A stretch of 64,000 bases of DNA from Nocardia flavorosea NBRC 108225 (GCF_001613385.1 NZ_BDCG01000014.1:62001-126000); one strand, 5' to 3'. Shown: positions 49,564 through 59,355, counted from the first letter of the stretch. The notes: generated by a model from the sequence alone, not told the origin. Program-made: numbers and translations.

Positions 49564-51087
49564 TTACTGCTTGTCGTCGGGTTCGTCCAGAATCCGGACC
49601 GTCACGCCCGGCTCCGGTGAAGCAACCGGGGCCACGGCGTCGGCGCTGCGCTGCTGGACCAGTTCATCGACCCCCTTGCGAGCGAAGAACCAGCCGACGA
49701 CCAGGGCCGGAACGCCGACCAGCACCATCGCGATCACCGCTGCACGCTGTTCGATCTCATCGCTGAACAGCATCAGCAGAACAACGGCGGCCAGGAAGAC
49801 CAGGGTCGCGTAATTGGTGTAAGGAGCACCGGGCAGCCGGAACTTCGGCCGGGTCACCTTACCCTCCTTCGACCAGCGGTACAGCTTCTGCTGGCAGAGC
49901 AGGATTGCTGTCCACGAGAAGATGGTGCCGAGCGCGGAGACGTTCAGCACGATCTCGAACGCCTGCTCGGGTACCAGCGCGTTCAGTCCCACACCTACCA
50001 GGGCGATAGCGCCGGTCGCGAGGATCCCGACGTAGGGTACGCCGTTCTTGGACATCCGGCCCGCGATCTTCGGCGCACTACCGTTCATCGACATCGAGCG
50101 CAGGATGCGACCGGTCGAGTACAGGCCGGCGTTCAGGCTGGAAAAGGCGGCGGTGAGCACCACCAAGTTCATGATCGAACCGGCGCCTTCGATGCCGATC
50201 TTGGAAAAGAACGTGACGAACGGGCTCTCACCGGCGGTGAAAACGGTGTAGGGCAGCAGCAGAGCGAGCAGAACCAGCGAGCCGACGTAGAACAGGGCGA
50301 TCCGGGCGATCACCGAGTTGATGGCGCGCGGCATGATCTTCTCGGGGTTCTCCGTCTCACCGGCCGCGGTGCCCACGAGTTCCACCGCGGCGTAGGCGAA
50401 GACCACACCAGTGGTGACGACGATCAGGGGCAGGAAGCCGGTCGGGAACCAGCCGCCGTTGTCGCTGATGACGCTGAGACCGGTGGCCTGGCCGTCGATC
50501 TCGAAGCGTCCGGCCAGGAAGATCGTGCCGAGGACCAGGAAGCCCACCAGCGCGACGACCTTGATAAGTGCCGCCCAGAACTCCAGCTCACCGAACCATT
50601 TCACCGAAATCATATTGATCGCGACGACGATGGCCAGGGCAATCAGCGCGATGGTCCACTGCGGTACCACCTCGAACGCGCCCCAGAAGTGGACGTAGGT
50701 GGCGATCGCGGTGATATCCACGATGCCGGTCATGCACCAGTGAAAAAAGTACATCCAGCCGACCGAGAAAGCCAGTTTCTCCCCGTGGAACTCTCGAGCG
50801 TAGGAAACGAACGAACCCGAAGACGGGCGGTGCAGGACCAGTTCACCCAGGGCGCGCAGGATGAAGAATACGAAGATTCCGCAGACGGCGAATACCAGGA
50901 ACAGGCCCGGTCCGGCCTCGCGGAGACGGCCGGCGGCACCGAGGAACAGCCCCGTGCCGATGGCGCCACCGATAGCGATCATCTGGAGCTGACGTGGACG
51001 CAGGGACTTGTGGTAGCCCGCATCTTCGGCGTGCAGGGCGTCCGCCGGCGCCTCCTGTCCCCGAGGCCCTTGAACAGTGGTCATCAT
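49564..51087 (-). CDS. Amino-acid permease (AnsP-like, APC family)
   Basis: This 507-residue integral membrane transporter has twelve predicted helices. The first carries the substrate loop IAIGGAIGTGLFLGAAGRLR. The sequence also holds the conserved GELVLHRPSSGSFVSYAREF and GWMYFFHWCMTGI of the asparagine/aromatic permease branch of the APC family. The full set of helices and a short Pro/Val-rich C-terminal tail are present. Substrate choice cannot be fixed; asparagine permease is the nearest recalled relative. The start is the first of two adjacent ATGs, with AAAGG five bases upstream. It takes the place glnX-glnH holds upstream of pknG in M. tuberculosis. Confidence 0.93.
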   Translation of the reverse strand: MMTTVQGPRGQEAPADALHAEDAGYHKSLRPRQLQMIAIGGAIGTGLFLGAAGRLREAGPGLFLVFAVCGIFVFFILRALGELVLHRPSSGSFVSYAREFHGEKLAFSVGWMYFFHWCMTGIVDITAIATYVHFWGAFEVVPQWTIALIALAIVVAINMISVKWFGELEFWAALIKVVALVGFLVLGTIFLAGRFEIDGQATGLSVISDNGGWFPTGFLPLIVVTTGVVFAYAAVELVGTAAGETENPEKIMPRAINSVIARIALFYVGSLVLLALLLPYTVFTAGESPFVTFFSKIGIEGAGSIMNLVVLTAAFSSLNAGLYSTGRILRSMSMNGSAPKIAGRMSKNGVPYVGILATGAIALVGVGLNALVPEQAFEIVLNVSALGTIFSWTAILLCQQKLYRWSKEGKVTRPKFRLPGAPYTNYATLVFLAAVVLLMLFSDEIEQRAAVIAMVLVGVPALVVGWFFARKGVDELVQQRSADAVAPVASPEPGVTVRILDEPDDKQ

Positions 51088-51286
51088 GTTGCCTTTCGAG
51101 TGGCGCAGATCATGTCTTCGACTAACGTACCGCTGGATGGCGGCTCGTTCAATAGGTAGACACTCTTTTCGATTTACGGAAACCAGCAGCTTTCCCGGAA
51201 CGCGACGCCCCAGCGCCCTTGGCGCCCAATTGATTGCGCCGCTGAACGTCGATACGCTCGATTACGACACCACCCGAGGAGCGCTC

Positions 51287-52360
51287 ATGGCCTGGTTCGA
51301 ACGCGAGTTCATCGCCGTCCCGGAAACCGGTAAGAACCAACTCGTGTACAAGTGGCCGGACGTGAACATCCGGCGCTATTCCCGCGTCATCGTCAATGCC
51401 GACGAGATCGCCCTGTTCGTAAAATCCGGGCAGGTCATGGGCGCGCTCGGCCCGGGGCGCCATCGCATCGACGCCGACGAACTCCCGGTCCTCGGTGCAC
51501 TCGTCGACACCCTGTCCGGCGGCAACTTCTACCGCGCGGAGCTGTATTTCATCTCCACCCGGGAGTTCACCGGCCTCGAGTTCGGCGGCCGGATCGCCGA
51601 TATCGCAGACCCGGTGAGCGAACAGGTGGTGACGCTCCGAGTGTTCGGCGAACACGCCCTCGCCGTCCGGGATCCGGCCGTGCTGGTCACCTCGCTCACC
51701 GGCACAACCGATATCGATGATCCCGCCGCGGTCCGCTCCTGGTGCCGAGCGCTGTTGCTGAAATCCATGAAGGTCGCTGTCACCCGCGGTGTTTCCCAGG
51801 GCAGGTGGCCGGTCCTGGGTCTGTCCGGCCACCTGCCCGAGATCGAAGCAGCGGTGATCGAGCACACCAACACCGTGCTCTACGAGTACGGGTTGCGGAT
51901 CCCCCGTCTCGGAAATTTCGATATCACGCTCGCGCCCGAGGACACCGACCGGCTCAAACGGCTGGCCAAGGATGTCACCTATATCCGCCTCGCAGGGGAT
52001 TTCCGCCAATATGCCGCCGGCGAGCTGGCACTCGGAGCCGGACACGGTCTGGCGCATCACGGGAACGAAGGAGGTTTTCTCGGCGCGGCCCTCGGGATCA
52101 ACGCGCTGCAACAGTATCCCGGCGGACAGGTGGCCTCGCCCTCTCCGGCCGCGGAATCCCGGGAGCAGCCCGCACTTCCCGAAGGCGACCGGCCCTCCTG
52201 CACTCGGTGCCGGACCGTCAACCCGGCCGGCGCGAAGTTCTGCATCGACTGCGGTACCAACCTGTCCGCCACCCGCTCCCATTGCCACGATTGCGGTACC
52301 GAACTGGTCGCGGCGGCGCGCTTCTGTATCTCCTGCGGTACCGCGGTGGCCGAGAAATAG
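51287..52360 (+). CDS. SPFH-domain protein with double zinc ribbon
   Basis: This 357-residue protein is of the virion-core-protein-like/YdjI SPFH group (FEREFIAVPETGKNQLVYKWPD, YSRVIVNADEIALFVKSGQV, GRHRIDADELPVLGALVDTL). The SPFH domain covers about 1-240. A linker then leads to two zinc ribbons: CTRCRTVNPAGAKFCIDCG and CHDCGTELVAAARFCISCG. It probably assembles at membranes as a stress or quality-control scaffold, but this is a family-level guess. GAGGAG seven bases before the ATG at 51287 decides the start; upstream in-frame ATGs give no family sequence. It is convergent with gdh. Confidence 0.88.
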   Translation: MAWFEREFIAVPETGKNQLVYKWPDVNIRRYSRVIVNADEIALFVKSGQVMGALGPGRHRIDADELPVLGALVDTLSGGNFYRAELYFISTREFTGLEFGGRIADIADPVSEQVVTLRVFGEHALAVRDPAVLVTSLTGTTDIDDPAAVRSWCRALLLKSMKVAVTRGVSQGRWPVLGLSGHLPEIEAAVIEHTNTVLYEYGLRIPRLGNFDITLAPEDTDRLKRLAKDVTYIRLAGDFRQYAAGELALGAGHGLAHHGNEGGFLGAALGINALQQYPGGQVASPSPAAESREQPALPEGDRPSCTRCRTVNPAGAKFCIDCGTNLSATRSHCHDCGTELVAAARFCISCGTAVAEK

Positions 52361-52362
52361 AA

Positions 52363-52403
52363 ACGGCGACGGCCGGGCGATCCGATCGCCCGGCCGTCGC
52401 CGT
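52363..52403. terminator. Bidirectional terminator, SPFH gene / gdh
   Basis: ACGGCGACGGCCGGGCGAT (52363-52381) pairs perfectly over 19 bases with 52385-52403 around a CCG loop. It occupies nearly all of the 53-base gap between the convergent genes. It is the strongest hairpin in the window. Confidence 0.85.
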
Positions 52404-52413
52404 CGGTATGGTC

Positions 52414-55400
52414 TCAGGAAGCCCCGGCCATCGCGACAGCGCCGGGATCGGCACCGCCCACCAGGCTGCGCACCTGCCGTACCGCCACCGACAGCGTCGC
52501 CAGATCGTAGCTCTCACCGGCGAATATCTCGGCCAGCGAGGCAGTGGCCCGGGCCAGCCGCGAGCGGTTGGTGGATTCCCAGTAGGCGATCGTCTCGCCG
52601 ATCGCGTCGCCCGGTTCATTCGCCACCGCGATATCCAGCGTGAGCAACCGCAGCGATTCGTACAGATCGTCGCGCACCGCGAGCCGGGCCAGGGTGGGCC
52701 AGCGCTGTCCCTGTTCCACATCACCGACCGCGGTGAGCAGCCGGTCGATCTGGTAGTGCGAGCTCAGCGCGAAATAGAGACCGGCGATCTCCACGGGTTC
52801 ACGACCGGCGATATCGGCGATATCGGCGATATCCAGCAGCGGGAACCGATGGATCAGGCGCAGCACCTCGCGGGCCAGATCGGCGGGCGCCCCACGTCCG
52901 GCCAGCTCCGCCGCCCGCTGTGTCAGTTCCGTTTCCAGGTGCTCGGGCAGCCACTGCGGCATCCGCGCAGCGAGCTCCTGCACACCCGCGCGGTAACGCG
53001 CGATATCGGCGCCGATGGCGATCGGCTGCGGCCGGTTGAGCAGCAGCCAGCGGGCCGCCCGTGCCAGGGTACGCCCGGCTTCCAGCTCCAACTCGTCGCG
53101 CACGGCCGTCGGCATCACGGTATTCCGGATCTGCTGCCAGATCGGCCGCAATCCGAAGATGTCGACGGCGGTGGTGAAGGCGCGCAGCGCATCCTCGGTG
53201 GTCGCCCCGACTTCCTCGGTGAGCTGGAAGGCGAAGGTGAGGCCGCCGTAATCGACCAGCTCGTTGACCGCGACCGTGGCGATGATCTCGCGCCGCAGCC
53301 GATGCCGGTCGATGGCCGCGGCGAAACGGTCGCGCAGCGGGGTCGGGAAGTACTCCGCGAGCACGGCGGCGAAGGCCGGATTCTCCGGCAGGTCGCCGGC
53401 GAGCACATCGGTTTTCAACCCCAGCTTGACATGGGCCATCAGGGTCGCCAATTCGGCCGATGCGAGACCGGAACCCGCGGCGATACGCCGCTTCATCTCC
53501 GCATCCGCGGGCAATGCCTCCAACCGGCGGTCGAGTCCGCGGTTGTTCTCCAGATCGGTGAGCAGGCGGCGGTGTACCGCCGCGTGCGCCTCGGCAGTGG
53601 TCCGGGACAGCCCCATCCGGAAGTTCTGGGAAACGTTGTCCCGCAGCACCAGTGCCGCGACCTCGTCGGTCATCGCGGCGAGCAGCGGGTTGCGCTCGGC
53701 GGCCGGCAGTTCCCCGCTGGAAACCACGGTGTCGAGCAGGATCTTGATATTGACCTCGTGGTCGGAGCAGTCCACACCCGCCGAGTTGTCGAGTGCGTCG
53801 GTGTTCATGCGGCCACCGCCTCGGCAGAATTCGATACGGCCCAGCGAGGTGGCGCCGAGATTGCCGCCCTCACCGATCACCTTGACGCGCAGCTCGTCTG
53901 CGTTCACCCGGACCGTGTCGTTGGATTTGTCCCCGACATCCGCGTGGGTCTCGCTGCTCGCCTTGATATAGGTGCCGATACCGCCGTTCCACAGCAGGTC
54001 GACCGGCGCGGTGAGGATAGCGCGGATGACCTCCGGCGGAGACAACCTGGTGACGTCGGCCTCGAGGCCGAGCGCCTGCCGGATCTCGGGGGTGATGGTG
54101 ATCGCCTTGGCGTTGCGGTCGAATACGCCGCCGCCCGTGCTGATCAGCGACTGGTCGTAATCCGCCCAGCTCGACCGGCTCAGTCCGAAGAGGCGTTCGC
54201 GTTCCCGGTACGATCGCGCGGCATCCGGTTCGGGATCCAGGAAGATGTGCCGGTGGTCGAACGCGGCCACCAGCCGGATGTGCTCGGAGAGCAGCATGCC
54301 GTTGCCGAAGACGTCGCCGCTCATATCGCCCACCCCGACGACGGTGAAGTCCTGTTTCTGGGTGTCGATATCCATCTCGGCGAAATGACGTTTGACACTT
54401 TCCCAGGCACCCTTTGCCGTGATGCCCATGGCCTTGTGGTCGTAGCCGACCGAGCCACCCGAGGCGAAGGCGTCACCCAGCCAGAAGCCGTGCCCGGCGG
54501 CCACCTCGTTGGCGATATCGGAGAAGGTGGCGGTACCTTTATCGGCGGCAACGACGAGATACGGGTCGTCGCCGTCGCGGCGCACCACGTTCTCCGGCGG
54601 CAGGACCGCCCCGCTCACCCGGTCGAGATTGTCGGTGATATCGAGCAGGCCGGCGATGAACATCCGGTAGCAGGCAACACCCTCGGCCTGGCGGTTACGC
54701 CGATCCTCGGCCGGGTCGCCGGTGGCGGCCGGTGGGCGTTTCACCACGAAACCGCCCTTCGCGCCGACCGGCACGATCACCGCGTTCTTCACCGCCTGGG
54801 CCTTGACCAACCCGAGGATCTCGGTCCGGAAATCCTCCAGCCGGTCCGACCACCGCAGTCCGCCACGAGCCACCGACCCGAACCGCAGATGTACACCCTC
54901 CATCCGGGGCGAGTACACGAAGATCTCGTACCGCGGACGCGGCTGCGGCAGGAATTCGATCTGCTGCGGATCGAATTTCACCGACAGGTAGGACAGCGGG
55001 GCGCCGTGTTCGTCGCAGCGGAAATAGCTGGTGCGCAGCGTCGCCGAGATCAGCGCCAGGACCGCGCGCAGGACCCGGTCGGTATCCAGGCCCGTCACCG
55101 CATCGATCTCGGCCTCGAGCCGGCGCGTCGTCTCCCGGGCCCGCTCGGCGGCGTCCTCGGCGGCGGCCGGGTCGAAGTACGCCTCGAACAATTCGACGAA
55201 TCCGCGGACGGTCATCGGGTTGGCCAGCAGTACCCGGGTGATGGCAGCGATGCCGTAGCCGAATCGCGACTGTTTCAGATACTTCGCATAGGCCCGCAGC
55301 ATCGTCACCTGGCGCCACCGCAGACCCGCCCGCAGCACCAGCTCATTGAGCCCGTCGACCTCGGCCGCACCGAACCACATCGCTTCGACGGCGTCCTGGA

Positions 55401-57336
55401 ACCGCTGGGCCAAACCGTCACCGGAGCGGTCGTCGCCGGGGACGGCCTCACCGAGATCGGCGGAGCCGCTGTCCAGCACATCGCGCAGCAACTCCGCCGG
55501 TACGCGCAGCGTGAAATCGTAGATCCAGCGTCGCCGCCCGTCGCCCAGGACCAGCGGATACGGCCGTTCGTCGACGACTTCGACACCGAGGCTGTGCAGG
55601 ACCGGCAGTACCCGGCTCAACGAGACGCCCTCGCCTGCCACATAGAGCACGAACCGCCAGGCCCCCTCCGGACCACCGGCCTCCCGGTACAGCGCCGTAC
55701 CGATGGCACCCTCTTCGAGACGTTCGAGCCGGCGCAGTTCGGAAAGGCCGCGTTCGGGTTCGAACTCCTGTTGGTAGCCGGCCGGGAAGGCGGCGGCATA
55801 TTCCCGGATCGTGGTCCGGGAGAGATCCGCCGTTCCGCCGGCGGCGGATTCCAGCCGGTCCGCCCAGGTGCGGGTGGTGGCGAAGAGCAGGTCCTGGATC
55901 CGCTGGCGGTTCTCCTCGGAGAGGTCGGCCGGCGGCGTGCCGGTGTCGCGGTGCACGGTGATGTAGACGACCGCCAGATCGGATTCGGTGACCCGGGCCG
56001 AATAGCCGATCCGCCGCCCCTGGAACTCGCAGCGCAGAATATCCTGCATGCGCAGCCGTACCTGGTTGGAATACCGGTCGTTGGGCATATAGACCAGGCA
56101 GTACACGGCACCGCTGCGGGAATCCTCCCGCAGGAAGAGCCGGACCTGGCGGCGCAGACCCAGATTGACCACCGCAGAAACGGTCTCGAACAGCCGGTGG
56201 AAATCGGCGGTGAACAGTTCGGCGCGCGGGACGCTCTGCATCACTTCGAGCATGCCCTGGCCGGAGAACGAATTCAGGTCGAACCCGGCGGTTTCGATGA
56301 CCTGGTGCACACGGCGCGAGATCACCGGGATATCGAGGATGTCCTCGTGCAGCGCGGTGACGGTGAGCGTGCCCACGAAGATGTGCTCGTGGTAGGGCGG
56401 CGGCACGTCTTCGCCGGACTGCTCCCGTGCGGCGGGGTCGGTGCTCTCGACAACGCTCACGAAGTACAGGTCCGAGGCTCCCGGAACCGCCGAATCCGCC
56501 GAACCGTTGGCCATCCGCAGCGCCTGATCACCGGGCCCCGGTGCCGGGATCTGGATATCGGCGGCTGATCCGGCGCGCAGGACGCCGAGACCGGTGTCGG
56601 GAATCGTCTGCGCCGCCGCGTCGGTATCCACATCGGCGAGAGCAGGGTACACCTTGCGCCCGGTGTACCCGAGCACGGTGAAATGGCCGTCGGCGAGCCA
56701 GCGCAGCAGGTCGACGTAATCGGTGAAATCGATATCGTCGCCACCGCCGGCGGTACGTTCGAGCCGCTCGGCGACATCGATCAGGGCCTCGGTCATCGCG
56801 GGGGTGTCCTCGTCGACCGCGCGCAGACCGGCGAGGAGCTGCGGTATCTCGCGTTCGATGCGGTCGAGCAGTTCGTCGGGAACCGGGGCAGCGAGTTCGA
56901 TATGCATCCAGGATTCAGCAGTGGCCGGATAGATCTGCCCCGCGCGTTCGTCGGCGGCGCGCGGGGCGATATCGCGCAGCAGTCCCCGCACATCCCGGGT
57001 CACCTCGAAAACCGGGTGCACAACACCGGTTACGGCTGCACCGAGCTGGCTCAATCGCGAGGTGACCGATTCGACCAGCAGCGGCATATCGTCGTTGACG
57101 ATCTGCAATGCCACGCCGAGCCCGCTGGGGTCGCCGGCCCGATAGAGCCGAGTCGCGATCTGCCCCGGTGTCCGTTGCTCGGCGAGCTCGAAATGATGCT
57201 GGAGGATTCGCTCGGCACGGCCGGCGATCGCCCAGGTTGCCGTTTCCGATCTACTCCACCGGAAGTAGGCCGATTCGAGTTCGTTCGGATCGCCCCGGAA
57301 CCGCTTCTGCGAAACCGTTTGCTGCACTGTGGTCAC
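52414..57336 (-). CDS. gdh: NAD-specific glutamate dehydrogenase, large (180-kDa) type
   Basis: This catabolic enzyme turns glutamate into 2-oxoglutarate and ammonia with NAD. From the GTG at 57336 the protein is 1640 residues. The N-terminal regulatory half has ACT-like segments. The catalytic core has GGLRWSDRLEDFRTEILGLV, QAVKNAVIVPVGAKGGFVVK (substrate lysines) and DKGTATFSDIANEVA. The NAD fold has VGVGDMSGDVFGNGMLLS and VIGEGGNLGATSLGRIEF. The C-terminal helical region is intact. Its sequence is close to M. tuberculosis Gdh (Rv2476c) as I recall it. In-frame TTG and GTG starts at 57375, 57372 and 57360 are possible. Because GarA, controlled by PknG, regulates this enzyme in mycobacteria, having pknG 3 kb away is notable. 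A near-perfect palindromic operator lies at 57389-57416. Confidence 0.97.
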   Translation of the reverse strand: MTTVQQTVSQKRFRGDPNELESAYFRWSRSETATWAIAGRAERILQHHFELAEQRTPGQIATRLYRAGDPSGLGVALQIVNDDMPLLVESVTSRLSQLGAAVTGVVHPVFEVTRDVRGLLRDIAPRAADERAGQIYPATAESWMHIELAAPVPDELLDRIEREIPQLLAGLRAVDEDTPAMTEALIDVAERLERTAGGGDDIDFTDYVDLLRWLADGHFTVLGYTGRKVYPALADVDTDAAAQTIPDTGLGVLRAGSAADIQIPAPGPGDQALRMANGSADSAVPGASDLYFVSVVESTDPAAREQSGEDVPPPYHEHIFVGTLTVTALHEDILDIPVISRRVHQVIETAGFDLNSFSGQGMLEVMQSVPRAELFTADFHRLFETVSAVVNLGLRRQVRLFLREDSRSGAVYCLVYMPNDRYSNQVRLRMQDILRCEFQGRRIGYSARVTESDLAVVYITVHRDTGTPPADLSEENRQRIQDLLFATTRTWADRLESAAGGTADLSRTTIREYAAAFPAGYQQEFEPERGLSELRRLERLEEGAIGTALYREAGGPEGAWRFVLYVAGEGVSLSRVLPVLHSLGVEVVDERPYPLVLGDGRRRWIYDFTLRVPAELLRDVLDSGSADLGEAVPGDDRSGDGLAQRFQDAVEAMWFGAAEVDGLNELVLRAGLRWRQVTMLRAYAKYLKQSRFGYGIAAITRVLLANPMTVRGFVELFEAYFDPAAAEDAAERARETTRRLEAEIDAVTGLDTDRVLRAVLALISATLRTSYFRCDEHGAPLSYLSVKFDPQQIEFLPQPRPRYEIFVYSPRMEGVHLRFGSVARGGLRWSDRLEDFRTEILGLVKAQAVKNAVIVPVGAKGGFVVKRPPAATGDPAEDRRNRQAEGVACYRMFIAGLLDITDNLDRVSGAVLPPENVVRRDGDDPYLVVAADKGTATFSDIANEVAAGHGFWLGDAFASGGSVGYDHKAMGITAKGAWESVKRHFAEMDIDTQKQDFTVVGVGDMSGDVFGNGMLLSEHIRLVAAFDHRHIFLDPEPDAARSYRERERLFGLSRSSWADYDQSLISTGGGVFDRNAKAITITPEIRQALGLEADVTRLSPPEVIRAILTAPVDLLWNGGIGTYIKASSETHADVGDKSNDTVRVNADELRVKVIGEGGNLGATSLGRIEFCRGGGRMNTDALDNSAGVDCSDHEVNIKILLDTVVSSGELPAAERNPLLAAMTDEVAALVLRDNVSQNFRMGLSRTTAEAHAAVHRRLLTDLENNRGLDRRLEALPADAEMKRRIAAGSGLASAELATLMAHVKLGLKTDVLAGDLPENPAFAAVLAEYFPTPLRDRFAAAIDRHRLRREIIATVAVNELVDYGGLTFAFQLTEEVGATTEDALRAFTTAVDIFGLRPIWQQIRNTVMPTAVRDELELEAGRTLARAARWLLLNRPQPIAIGADIARYRAGVQELAARMPQWLPEHLETELTQRAAELAGRGAPADLAREVLRLIHRFPLLDIADIADIAGREPVEIAGLYFALSSHYQIDRLLTAVGDVEQGQRWPTLARLAVRDDLYESLRLLTLDIAVANEPGDAIGETIAYWESTNRSRLARATASLAEIFAGESYDLATLSVAVRQVRSLVGGADPGAVAMAGAS

Positions 57337-57388
57337 CTCGACACCTGCACTTTCCCTCACCGGATACGCCACCAATCCAACCGAAGTT

Positions 57389-57416
57389 TGATGTACCGTT
57401 ACTTAACGGTACATCA
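57389..57416. promoter_or_regulatory. 28-bp palindromic operator in front of gdh
   Basis: TGATGTACCGTTA (57389-57401), the spacer CT, then TAACGGTACATCA (57404-57416) make a dyad with every arm base paired. It lies 52 bases upstream of the chosen gdh start (13 bases from the longest alternative). Its symmetry fits a TetR-, GntR- or MarR-type dimer. No regulator gene is adjacent. Confidence 0.8.
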
Positions 57417-57477
57417 TCAGCGAGCTAAAGCGTAGACCCGGCTACCACCCAAACCGGCTGGCAGCGGGAACTCTCTG

Positions 57478-58221
57478 CTACCCCAGCAACCCAGAACGAG
57501 ACAGAAACGTCTGTGCCGCAGCCTTGTTCGCGAACGATCCGGTGTCTATCCGCAGACCCGAATCGGTATCCGCGTACAGCACCGACGAGGAGGCGCTGAT
57601 CGACGCGAAGACCATGCCGTCGGATACCACACTGCCCCCGGTCGACCGCCACTTCCGGACAGTCTGAGTTAGCTCCACCGGAGCCACAACCTGCACCCGC
57701 AACAGCAACTCCCCGCCCCCAGTGATCCCGCCGGACAGCAGCGGGTCGCTCGCGGCGATCACACACCGCTCGACACCGTTCGCCTGATCAGGCGGCTCGC
57801 AGACCGCGGTCGCCAACGGCCCGGGCAACGCTGGAGCCGGGCCATCCGCCAGTCCCGGAGTCGTGAAACCACCACCAGGCGGAGCCGGCAGCGAACACGA
57901 CCGGATCATCAGAAAGGCCAACAGCAACACAGCCGCAACTAGCACCGCGCCCGCCGCCCGCCATTGCCAGGCCGGATGCTTGTCGAGTACAAGCCTTTCT
58001 GCCTCGGGCACCATACGTGACCGAATCGCCCCCATAACGGAAGCGGCCACCGCTTTCGGGTCCGGGACGCTACCGCGCCCATGCTCCTCCTGCGGCCCGG
58101 CCGAGCCTGGTGACGCCGCGGCGACGGCCGGACCCAGGTCCGCCGGCGCCGGTGCGCCGCAATGCGCGCAGACCGCTCCAGATACTGAATGACCGCAGTA
58201 TCGACAGTTCAGCCCGGCCAC
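57478..58221 (-). CDS. Zinc-ribbon single-pass membrane protein next to T7SS genes
   Basis: This 247-residue protein has an N-terminal zinc ribbon (CRYCGHSVSGAVCAHCG), then an Ala/Pro-rich cytoplasmic stretch. One membrane helix follows (AAGAVLVAAVLLLAFLMIRSC, about residues 88-110), then an outer domain of about 130 residues. That domain has two cysteines (AVCEPP, ERCVIA) and a compact beta pattern (ELLLRVQVVAPVELTQTV, GMVFASISASSSVLYA). No family is recognised. The GTG at 58221 has AGGAGG eight bases upstream, and the gene lies 12 bases after the discoidin-like gene, so they form one operon. The inside zinc ribbon and outside domain suggest sensing or scaffolding for the adjacent secretion system; this is inference. 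Confidence 0.75.
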   Translation of the reverse strand: MAGLNCRYCGHSVSGAVCAHCGAPAPADLGPAVAAASPGSAGPQEEHGRGSVPDPKAVAASVMGAIRSRMVPEAERLVLDKHPAWQWRAAGAVLVAAVLLLAFLMIRSCSLPAPPGGGFTTPGLADGPAPALPGPLATAVCEPPDQANGVERCVIAASDPLLSGGITGGGELLLRVQVVAPVELTQTVRKWRSTGGSVVSDGMVFASISASSSVLYADTDSGLRIDTGSFANKAAAQTFLSRSGLLG

Positions 58222-58233
58222 CGCCGCTACCTC

Positions 58234-59355
58234 CTATTGCCCGGTGATGACGATCGAAGAGATCGCGACGGTGTTGGCGGATACTTCGCCACTGGATTTC
58301 AATACGGTGAGCACGATCTCGTTCGCGGTCACCGGGGGGTCGATCTTCGTAACCACCAAGGAACGCTGATCGAGCGTCTCCTGGGTGAACGTCGTCTTGT
58401 CCGTTTCCTCGTTCCCGTCGTCGAACTCGTAGGACACCCGGCTCACCGTCCGAAACTTCGTCCATTGATCGGTCCCGTCACTGCCGACGTGGTCCCAGCC
58501 CGGCACAATCCCGATCGAGTCCACTTTGTATTCTTTGCCGAGGTCGATCCGCAGGACCTGCCCGTCCACCTTGTACGCCCGAACACACGACCACGCCTTG
58601 TCCGGGGCACCCGAGAAGGCAGCCATCCCTTCGGTGCTGCCGGGTGGACATTTCGATTCGGCGGATTGTACCTCGATGGTGCCACCGGTCTCGGCCGCAT
58701 CAACCGGCGGCGACGCTGCCGACGTGGGTGCTGGAGTGATGGCAAGCGGCCGTGTCTGCTCGTTGTTCTCCCCGCCGGTGAACACGAGCAGCACCACGAT
58801 CAGCAACGCCACCACCGCAGCCACCGCCAGCGCTACCTTGGGCTTCCGTAGCTGAGTGGCGACCTCCTGCACCATCTGCTGCGGACTGGGCTTCTCGTTC
58901 GCGGCCGAAGCCGCCGCCGGCGTCTGCTCCGTGCCCTCCTGCCGGCCCTGGGCTTCCCTGTTGATCCGATCAGCAGCTGCCTGGGCGTAATCCGGACCGA
59001 AATCGTCGTCGACGCGAGGCGACTGACCGCTCAACAGCGCGTTTATCCGCTCACTGGCCGAAGGGCCTACCGAAGATCGTCGTGGTGACGTCGTTTCGAC
59101 TGGCTCGTCGTCCGGCAGCACGTTGCGGTCGAGGGCAGGCTGTTCCAGCGGTGGAGAGTCGGATAGTACGAACAGAGAATCGTCCACCAGGGGCGCCGAA
59201 ACATCTGATCGCGCGGAGACAGCGCCCACAGCATCAGCCGCGGACTCCTCGGCCGTATCGTTCTCCGAGGCGCCGAAATACGGATCTGACAGCAGCGCAT
59301 CGAGAATCACACCGCGATGGCAGAGAAATAGATCTCCCGGATCCGCGTCGGGCAT
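58234..59355 (-). CDS. Single-pass membrane protein with discoidin/NADase-type glycan-binding-like domain
   Basis: This 373-residue protein has a Ser/Asp-rich cytoplasmic part of about 180 residues. It contains SERINALLSGQSPRVDDDFG and NREAQGRQEGTEQTPAAAS. The membrane helix VALAVAAVVALLIVVLLVF is about residues 176-194. The outer C-terminal domain (SKCPPGSTEGMAAFSGAPDK, AWSCVRAYKVDGQVLRIDLG, VDSIGIVPGWDHVGSDGTDQW, VSYEFDDGNEETDKTTF) has the Trp-x-Cys, ID-L-G and W-x-x-F pattern of galactose-binding-like folds found beside actinobacterial T7SS genes. A CPPG/WSC cysteine pair probably forms a disulfide. TACTAT six bases before the ATG suggests a leaderless start. It is first in a two-gene operon. 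Confidence 0.75.
   Translation of the reverse strand: MPDADPGDLFLCHRGVILDALLSDPYFGASENDTAEESAADAVGAVSARSDVSAPLVDDSLFVLSDSPPLEQPALDRNVLPDDEPVETTSPRRSSVGPSASERINALLSGQSPRVDDDFGPDYAQAAADRINREAQGRQEGTEQTPAAASAANEKPSPQQMVQEVATQLRKPKVALAVAAVVALLIVVLLVFTGGENNEQTRPLAITPAPTSAASPPVDAAETGGTIEVQSAESKCPPGSTEGMAAFSGAPDKAWSCVRAYKVDGQVLRIDLGKEYKVDSIGIVPGWDHVGSDGTDQWTKFRTVSRVSYEFDDGNEETDKTTFTQETLDQRSLVVTKIDPPVTANEIVLTVLKSSGEVSANTVAISSIVITGQ

Noticed and set aside
51742..56568. 1608-codon plus-strand reading frame opposite gdh
   Set aside because: Shadow of the glutamate dehydrogenase gene; the translation has no domain logic and no start signals.
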